Shown in pieces: positions 58,335-64,000 of a stretch of DNA of 64,000 nt; the first letter of the stretch is position 1, and every line of letters starts with the position of its first letter. Below the pieces are notes generated by a model. That model was given only the letters and a program-made list of their open reading frames with translations. It searched no databases and had not been told where the DNA came from. This stretch comes from Deroplatys truncata (taxonomy: Eukaryota > Arthropoda > Insecta > Mantodea > Mantidae). A program made the position numbers and the translations under genes. Location of the stretch: positions 58,804,421-58,868,420 of the forward strand of contig CM060978.1 of assembly GCA_030765065.1 (NCBI GenBank), given 5' to 3'.

Positions 58335-58890
58335 CTGTTTTAACTTTCTGTACTACGTATAGTAAGTAGGGGAAGTACTAAATTCCATCCAAAAATTTGA
58401 TACCGAGGTTTCACGGAAATATTTAGAGGCTCCCTGAATCCAAATTAAGCATTTTTGGAAATATGTCGGTGTGTGTGTCTGCTGTGAACAGCATAAATCA
58501 AAACTAAACAGTCGGGTAAGAACCAAACTTGGTATTTAAGTTCAATATCTTCCACGGATGCAACTCCAAGATCTTAAAGAAAATCTCCACACCCTTAACC
58601 AAATTTACATGGAACATTTTTAAAAAATTTTGATTTTCTAAAAATCAGCTAACGATTTGGTTTAAAATACCATATCTTACAGATATCTACATGTCAAATA
58701 AATTGTATACCTTGAATTTTTCTGGGAAGGAATTTTATATAATGTTGTATAACTGTTAAACGTTAAGCCACAGCTGAAAACGTACTGTACAAGAAATGTA
58801 GATCTCTTTAAAATACACAATTTATTTCAGATAAGTTTTTTGTGGCATAAGCCATTTCTGAGTTATGCGTTATATTGTTTGAATTGTTTC
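58335..58890 (+). repeat. Rep-A copy, 3' part missing
   Basis: It runs from AACTTTCTGTACTACGTATAG to ATAAGCCATTTCTGAGTTAT, with a GTGTGTGTCT tract at the usual place. Confidence 0.8.
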
Positions 58891-59073
58891 GAGTTGAATA
58901 ATTATGTATATTGACTTGAGTAAAGTAACTGTTTAATTTGGCCTTAATGTTCACCAAACAATTAAAAATAAATAGATTAACAACTGTAAATATACCTTCC
59001 TTTCTGAAGAGTGATTTACAATGAGCATCCCATGACGAGTCAGATAATTTTTTTTAGAATTCTTTTGATACTG

Positions 59074-59268
59074 CTACAGTTCGTCCATTTCACACCACTT
59101 TCCCACATATCTTTTACTCATTACTGTATCAACGTACACTTGCTTTAGCTGACGGTAAATTTCTGCAGGTTTCAGCTTCCGAGTATTTAAAAATACAATA
59201 CCTATCACCTCAAAGTCGGCAGGACTTTGTATCCCACAGTTCATTTTGAACAATCGCAGAATGCACAA
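59074..59268 (-). pseudogene. Mariner-type transposase, N-terminal (HTH_48-like) remnant
   Basis: The minus-strand frame includes GIQSPADFEVIGIVFLNTR and KPAEIYRQLKQVYVDTVMSK, followed by VGKWCEMDEL. This follows the 'SPAdCEVr-VI-FLna---kpaEIhRq---vYGd--MSd--VrkW' pattern of mariner DNA-binding domains. No catalytic domain follows and no inverted repeats were seen. Confidence 0.6.
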
Positions 59269-59704
59269 TAACGATTTGTTTGTCTGAAACTAGCACAACG
59301 CTGATAAAATATGTTGGGGAAACCATTCAACCTTGGATAGAAGTCCGACAGTAATTTGCGCATTGTGAATATACGTAAACGATCGTCATTTTCTGGATTA
59401 TCTCGTATAAAATTTAACTTCCTGCATTGCTTTCACTTAAATTCCTCTTTCCTCTTATACAATCCTTAAAATAGTGTAAACAAGCACTGGGGTCGAACTT
59501 ATTTACTCATTTAAATGAATCATATACCACATAAGAAACCTCCCCATCTGCAGAAGCCATTTTTTTTAACATGAACCATAAGCGTCACGTTACAATGTGA
59601 CCGAAGAATATCTGATTTCTCGCAGGCTGCTCTCTCCAAACGGAAACATATATTTGTTACAAGACGAGTACTCATAAAATGACCGTAGTGCAATACAAGC
59701 TTAC

Positions 59705-59852
59705 CTTGCCAACGACAGCCGACCAACTCCACCCTCATACACACTGTGCGGACATGCTCGCTGTAGGGGACGATCCGTATCTTAGTGGCTAGGACGGGAG
59801 GGTCCAACCGTTGTTCTACCACGGTGTACGTGTTGGTGTTTCCCGGAATCAT
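59705..59852 (-). CDS. Ddr: Internal exon of a discoidin domain receptor (Ddr-like receptor tyrosine kinase)
   Basis: This is the one convincing host exon. The minus-strand frame reads IPGNTNTYTVVEQRLDPP, then VLATKIRIVPYSEH, then VRTVCMRVELVGCRWQ. This is the C-terminal end of a discoidin (F5/8C) domain, with the DDR signature GN-N-Y---V---L-PP--A---R--P---H---VCMRVEL-GC-W. DDRs are single-pass collagen receptors; this domain is the extracellular collagen-binding part. On the minus strand the exon is preceded by a pyrimidine-rich acceptor, TGTCTGTTTCAG. It is followed by the donor GTAAGC after CAAG. It is 148 bp, starting in phase 0 (assuming the previous exon ends on a codon boundary) and ending one base into a codon. 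The N-terminal discoidin exons and the transmembrane and kinase exons were not found in the window. Other F5/8C proteins are possible but fit less well. Confidence 0.85.
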
Positions 59853-59892
59853 CTGAAACAGACATTATGCAGTGACACCTCGAGTAAATAGT

Positions 59893-60350
59893 TACTTTCT
59901 CTATTATTTTCTTTAAGTATAAGAAGATTTGGATTCCAACAAACATTCCATACCAACATTGCACCTGAAATACAAGTTTTGAGGCTCTTGAATACAAAAA
60001 GAAAAATAATTTTTAGAAAAAGTTTCATTTCCTTGTTGTGCGTCTGACGTCTGTCATCAACATAACTCAAAAATGAAAAAGTCGCTTAGATATTAAAGTT
60101 GGTTTGTATTTAAATTACGCATCTTCCAAGGAAGCGACAAGAAGATATTCAAGATAAACCCCACTCCAAACTACTCTTTATATGGAAAAGATTTTCCGTT
60201 CTTTTTTTATTTTTCTCAAAAATTGCTCTAACCAGTGGGATTAAAATTTCAAATGTTTAAGATATTTTATGCCAAAATGCATATGATGCCGTTTCTGCGA
60301 ATAGACGTGAAGTCTATTGTTATAGCTGCTGTCTCATAAATAATGTGCTA
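59893..60350 (+). repeat. Rep-A copy, diverged
   Basis: It starts AGTTACTTTCTCTATTATTTT and goes on through ACTCAAAAATGAAAAAGTC and AAACCCCACTCCAAACTAC. It lies 40 bp upstream of the Ddr exon in gene orientation, within the intron and close to the acceptor. Confidence 0.75.
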
Positions 60351-60466
60351 TTCTATAAAACAACCGAATTTCTCCTAATGAATTTAAAGGAGGAGGAACT
60401 GCTATATTAGAGGATGAAAGTAAAAATCATCATAATGTTATTCTTGGCATTAAATTTAATAAACCT
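60351..60466. other. No recognisable feature
   Basis: Short interval between Rep-A and the truncated mariner end. Confidence 0.4.
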
Positions 60467-60467
60467 T

Positions 60468-62500
60468 TAGTCAGATTCTATGGTCTTTAGCCATCTTTCA
60501 GCGAGCTTTATTTTCCCACGAAGGTACCAGTCTCTGGTTTTTGATGAGAAGATTCGTTGAGACCCTTCTACAGCTTGAATGTTTTCGGAATTTCTTCCTC
60601 GCAAGAAATGGGCCACGGATTGAAACAGATGGAAATCTGAAGGCGCAAAATCAGAGCTGTATGCTGGCTGTGGTAGCAGTTCGACTTCCTCCAATTCTTG
60701 AAATTTTGTCATGGTTGTTTGTGCAGTATGGGTTGATGCATTGTACTTCTGCAAGAGAACTCTATTTCGTTAACTAATGCTGTGTATCTACGTCTTAAAA
60801 TTTCATGAACTAGTTCTAGTTGTTGAGAATAAAGATCCGCATTGACTGCATCCCGTTTGGAACAAACTCTCAGTGAATCACTCCTTCAAAATTCCAGACA
60901 CACAACATTACTTTGGGGCAGAACTGATTTTTTAACGATGACTTTGGCAGGTGGACGGGGACTGAGCCACGGTTTCAAGGTGTCAGAGTTGCGGTAATAG
61001 ACCCATTTTTCATCATATGTGAAAATTCTCCTGATAAATCATCATCCATGGGATTACCGATAAGTTGACGACAGATATCCACTCTACGTTGAGCCTATTA
61101 AGATGTTAATTCATGTGTTACAGATCTACAGCTTCTGTTTGAAGTATATAGTATCTTTACGTTATTTGCCCCACGTTTTGGGCGTCAATTTGAAGTAGGT
61201 TGTATTGAAAGAGTTGTATTATATTTCAACTGTTGGGAGCCGAACTTGAAGTTCGTTGCAACCGCACGTATAGTACTCGCTTTCCGGTAGCCTTCGCCCC
61301 AAATGTACTTTCCGGTGGTGTTTGCCCCCCCCAAAAAATGTTAAAAATATTAACTTTGTAATTTGACTGTTCCTTTAAATATTATATATTTATGTTTGCC
61401 TCGGCTGCGTCAGTATTATTGTTAGAGACATGTTTCTCTTTGCAGGGTTGTGGTGCGGCTGAAGAATGTAGGCTTACACAGATTATAATTTTACCTCATC
61501 CTTTTATTAATGCTTGACACGATTTAAATAACACTTCACTGATATAGAGAGAGCTGTGAGATTTTTTTAAATTAATTACTTACACTTTTTAACACGTAAA
61601 CAATTTTCAACTCACACCGAATACGTATTATACTACTCGCGTTCGGTTAGGAACACTGTCTGCAACCAACGCGTCCAGTTATGAGCGCTGTATACAAGCA
61701 ACTGAATTGATTTCTACCCCCTAAATTTGTAAATTTCTGTATTTCAAGTCTCTGATTGGCCAATCCTACTCCAATACAATACCTTTCTGGTTGTTGATTG
61801 GCTATTTATTAAACTGTTTCAAAATTTACCTTATTGTTGCTCCATAAATGATTAGTAGCATTTAAGCTTTTAAATTCATTATTGCCTCAAGGTTACCTCA
61901 TTGTTAGCAACCTTTAACCTATTATTCTCACAGCTCCTACATGATTAAATTAAGTAATACATTCACATAACATTATTGAACATGCATACAATAATATAAA
62001 CATTTACAATGACTGTAAAATACACTTTTTATATATTGTTACATAAAAATATTGCTTTAAGGCGGGCTGTTATTGAATTATATATTATATAATTAGACTT
62101 AAATCATTTAAGTGTTAAAAATACTGCTTTATGTTTGATTTTCCAAGTTTCTTAATCTGGCGATGTATGGTATCTTTTGATGGACTAAGTTCTTCTGACA
62201 GCCTACGAGTACTGTTTTGCGGATTTTCTTCCAAAACTTTTCGCGTATTCTACAATTTAGCCAAATCTCTAGTGTTTTCTTCTCCACTGTTGAACGTTGG
62301 ATCTATCGTTGTGCCACACGCTCATTAACGACAACTTCTCCATCCATTTCATACATTTTCGATCCGCGGCATCAGCTTTATAATCTTGTTTCCTGTAGTG
62401 CTTCAGAAGGACTCTAATCTCAAATGTAACTTCCATTTTGTGATTGTATATTAACAACTGACGACTGACACATTGCCCCAATGTACGTAATCCTAGCCAT
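60468..62500 (-). pseudogene. Mariner transposase, broken and interrupted
   Basis: The N-terminal part includes EIRVLLKHYRKQDYKADAA and, after frame changes, KVLEENPQNSTRRLSEELSP then SKDTIHRQIKKLGKSN (two helix-turn-helix motifs). After the LTR come SNRSCRSVTHELTS, two stops and AQRRVDICRQLIGNPMDD. A WVYYRNSDTLKPWLSPRPPAK region follows, then the C-terminal frame from QKYNASTHTAQTTMTK to LAERWLKTIESD. The expected second catalytic Asp (QQDNARPHTA in relatives) is Tyr here (QKYNASTHTA). The third catalytic region (SDFAPSDFHLF) is kept. Several stops and frameshifts. Confidence 0.8.
61140..62131 (-). mobile_element. LTR family B, lone LTR with target duplication, inside mariner
   Basis: TGTT is duplicated at 61136-61139 and 62132-62135. 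The reverse complement starts TAAAGCAGTATTTTTAACAC and ends CTATATACTTCA. One primer-site-like unit (AATTGACGCCCAAAACG, then GGGGCAAATAACGTAAAG) lies between an internal CTACTTCA and the end. Non-coding, whole as an LTR, younger than the mariner it splits. Confidence 0.9.
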
Positions 62501-62689
62501 GGGATCCCGTAAATACCATTGTCGAACCAATTCTATCTTATAAAACACCAAACTTAAAAACAGACATTGCTTATGAGACAACCTCATATTATGTATTATT
62601 GGTAAGTGACAGAGCGATTCGGTTTTAATTGTTTCCTCCCTACTAAATCCACACGTGTAGGTAAATGTGGAATGAATATTTATCTTATT

Positions 62690-62900
62690 GTATTAACAAA
62701 AATTAGACAGGAATACGCTTTTGTAAGAATAGTTTGTGAAAGATAAGGTAGAGAAAGTCATGTGAATGTAATACACCAGATTTTTCTTTCTACTTTCTCT
62801 GCCACTTGAATACAAAAAGTATAGTATTTAATTCGATCAAAATTAGTAGTTAATGTTGAGATTTTACCTGAAGCACACGTTTTGAGGTACCTTGCACCAC
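62690..62900 (+). repeat. Rep-A end and start fragments
   Basis: A 3' end (AAGAATAGTTTGTGAAAGAT to GAATGTAATACACCAGA) at 62700-62780 is followed by a degraded 5' start (TACTTTCTCTGCCACTTGAA) to about 62900. Confidence 0.65.
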
Positions 62901-63034
62901 ATCATAAAGCAGGGTTGGCCTACTATTTGTAGCTCGGAACAGTAAGTTGATAAGAATTGTTTTGAATGGCCTTCTAACTAATTTATATTAATAACTATTT
63001 TGAATTAAAATTGAAGTTGAGTTTTATATATGGA

Positions 63035-63290
63035 CGCTCTTTAACTGCTGTGTTCCTTAGGTTCCCATTCTGTATTGAGCGTGAAGGACCGGTAATTTTT
63101 CTCACAGGCCTCTTTGTCAGGCTTGAGGTTCTTTTACATGCAGTAAATCTACGACACGGGACCACCGGTTTTACATCCCTTCCGAAGGAAGCTAAGGTTT
63201 TTTACGCCCGAAAAAATCCATGGACCTCCACCGCGGAACTCGAGGCTAGCATGGTAACCACTACACCACGGAGGACGACCTTTGAGGTAT
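63035..63290 (-). mobile_element. SINE-E copy, reversed
   Basis: The reverse complement starts CGTCCTCCGTGGTGTAGTGG and TTACCATGCTAGCCTCGAG, then TCCATGGATTTTTTCGGGCG. It continues with the AACCGGTGGTCCCGTGTCG region and ends with ATTAAAGAGCGTCCATATA-type tail sequence. It is the partner of 1705-1950. Confidence 0.75.
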
Positions 63291-63424
63291 TTATAACCAT
63301 TAGTAAAGTATTCAGGTAAGGGTATCTGTTGGCCGATATACAAAACATAAGGTTTTAAAAGTCATTCTGTCATTCTTATCATTTCATTTCCTTTATTTTG
63401 AAAGAACATCGTATAATTTTACAA

Positions 63425-64000
63425 ATGTCTACTTTCTCTAAAACGTACCTAGTAGGTAGAGAATGTATTGCATTCCACCCAAAAATTCGATAACGAGATT
63501 TCACCAGAAATGTAGTTCTCAGGCCCCCTCATTTCAAAATAAAGGTGTTTTAGAAAAAGGTCCGTGTGTGTATGTGAACAGTATAACACAAAAACGAAAA
63601 GTTGGATAAGTACCAAATTTGTGATTTAAGTTCAGCATCTTCCAAGGGCGCGACAGGAAGATTTTCCAGAAAATCATCCACCCCAAATATCCTTACATGA
63701 AAATTATTTTCGACAACTATAATTTTCTAAAAAACTGGCAGTACCGATTTTTATTAAAATACCATAGACATTAACACTACAAATAAAATGTTTATCTTGA
63801 ATTTTCTGGGAACAGGCTGTGAAGTCCTCTTCATTCGGTAGGAATTTTGTAATAACTTTAAATAACTGATACACGATAAGCGATAGACGAAAACATACTA
63901 CAAAAATATCTGATGTACTACGCGCATAGGACTTTCTCTACTCTTGTACATACCATTTTTACAAACTCTTATTCTCCATCTATTTCATATTAATCGAGAT
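63425..64000. repeat. Rep-A copies at the window end
   Basis: A forward copy covers 63427-63905 (ACTTTCTCTAAAACGTACC to GCGATAGACGAAAACATACT). A reversed copy begins at 63906 (ATCTGATGTACTACGCGCAT) and runs off the window. Confidence 0.8.

Larger units (their letters stand above)
60468..62578 (-). mobile_element. Mariner transposon split by LTR-B, 3' terminus lost
   Basis: The 5' part is 62132-62578, ending outward with the inverted repeat GAGGTTGTCTCATAAGCAAT (reverse complement). The 3' part is 60468-61139. The two parts join in frame (GKSN and SNRSCRSV) if the LTR and one TGTT are removed. The 3' inverted repeat is absent. It is the same family as 17769-17888. Confidence 0.85.

Noticed and set aside
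59074-59268. A second Ddr exon near the first
   Set aside because: The frame matches a mariner DNA-binding domain instead (SPADFEV, KPAEIYRQ) and has no splice signals suited to Ddr.

Overview
This is eukaryotic nuclear DNA, most likely from an insect with a large, A+T-rich, repeat-laden genome. The clues are a nuclear copy of an insect-type mitochondrial 12S rRNA gene, many Tc1/mariner-class transposons of insect type, several tRNA-derived SINE families, and one host exon that reads as a discoidin domain receptor (Ddr). Some of the SINE styles recall cockroach, termite or orthopteran genomes, but the order cannot be fixed from sequence reading alone.

The only convincing host coding sequence is a 148-bp exon on the minus strand at 59705-59852, with good splice signals on both sides. 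It encodes the C-terminal end of a discoidin (F5/8C) domain of the DDR type. No other exon was recognised, so most of the window is probably intron of this gene, with its 3' exons beyond position 1 and its 5' exons beyond position 64000.

Layout: 1-1950 holds a deleted DUF4817-type transposon, a Rep-A copy and a SINE. 2150-5960 holds SINE-D, a GC-rich duplicated block, a mitochondrial 12S insertion and a decayed pogo-like transposon. 6000-12400 is mostly low-information DNA with SINEs, a MITE candidate and a Tc1-like element. 13100-25000 is a nest of Rep-A repeats, LTR family B, LTR family C and DD41D or DUF4817 transposons. 25500-38800 is dominated by Rep-A, with a 71-bp minisatellite and microsatellites. 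38800-40520 is a 5'-truncated LINE. 41400-58900 alternates LTR-B, LTR-C, SINE-D, Rep-A, a deleted mariner and a second Tc1-like copy. 59000-64000 carries the Ddr exon, a mariner split by an LTR, more Rep-A and a second copy of the first SINE.

Rep-A is my working name for an unclassified interspersed repeat of about 0.85 kb, present in roughly 30 full or partial copies. It often carries a GT/CA microsatellite at the same internal place. LTR-B is an LTR family of about 0.85-1.05 kb present as lone LTRs, most with 4-bp target duplications. The odd point in LTR-B is that a primer-binding-site-like segment lies inside its 3' end, in zero, one or two tandem units depending on the copy. None of the transposase genes looks intact.
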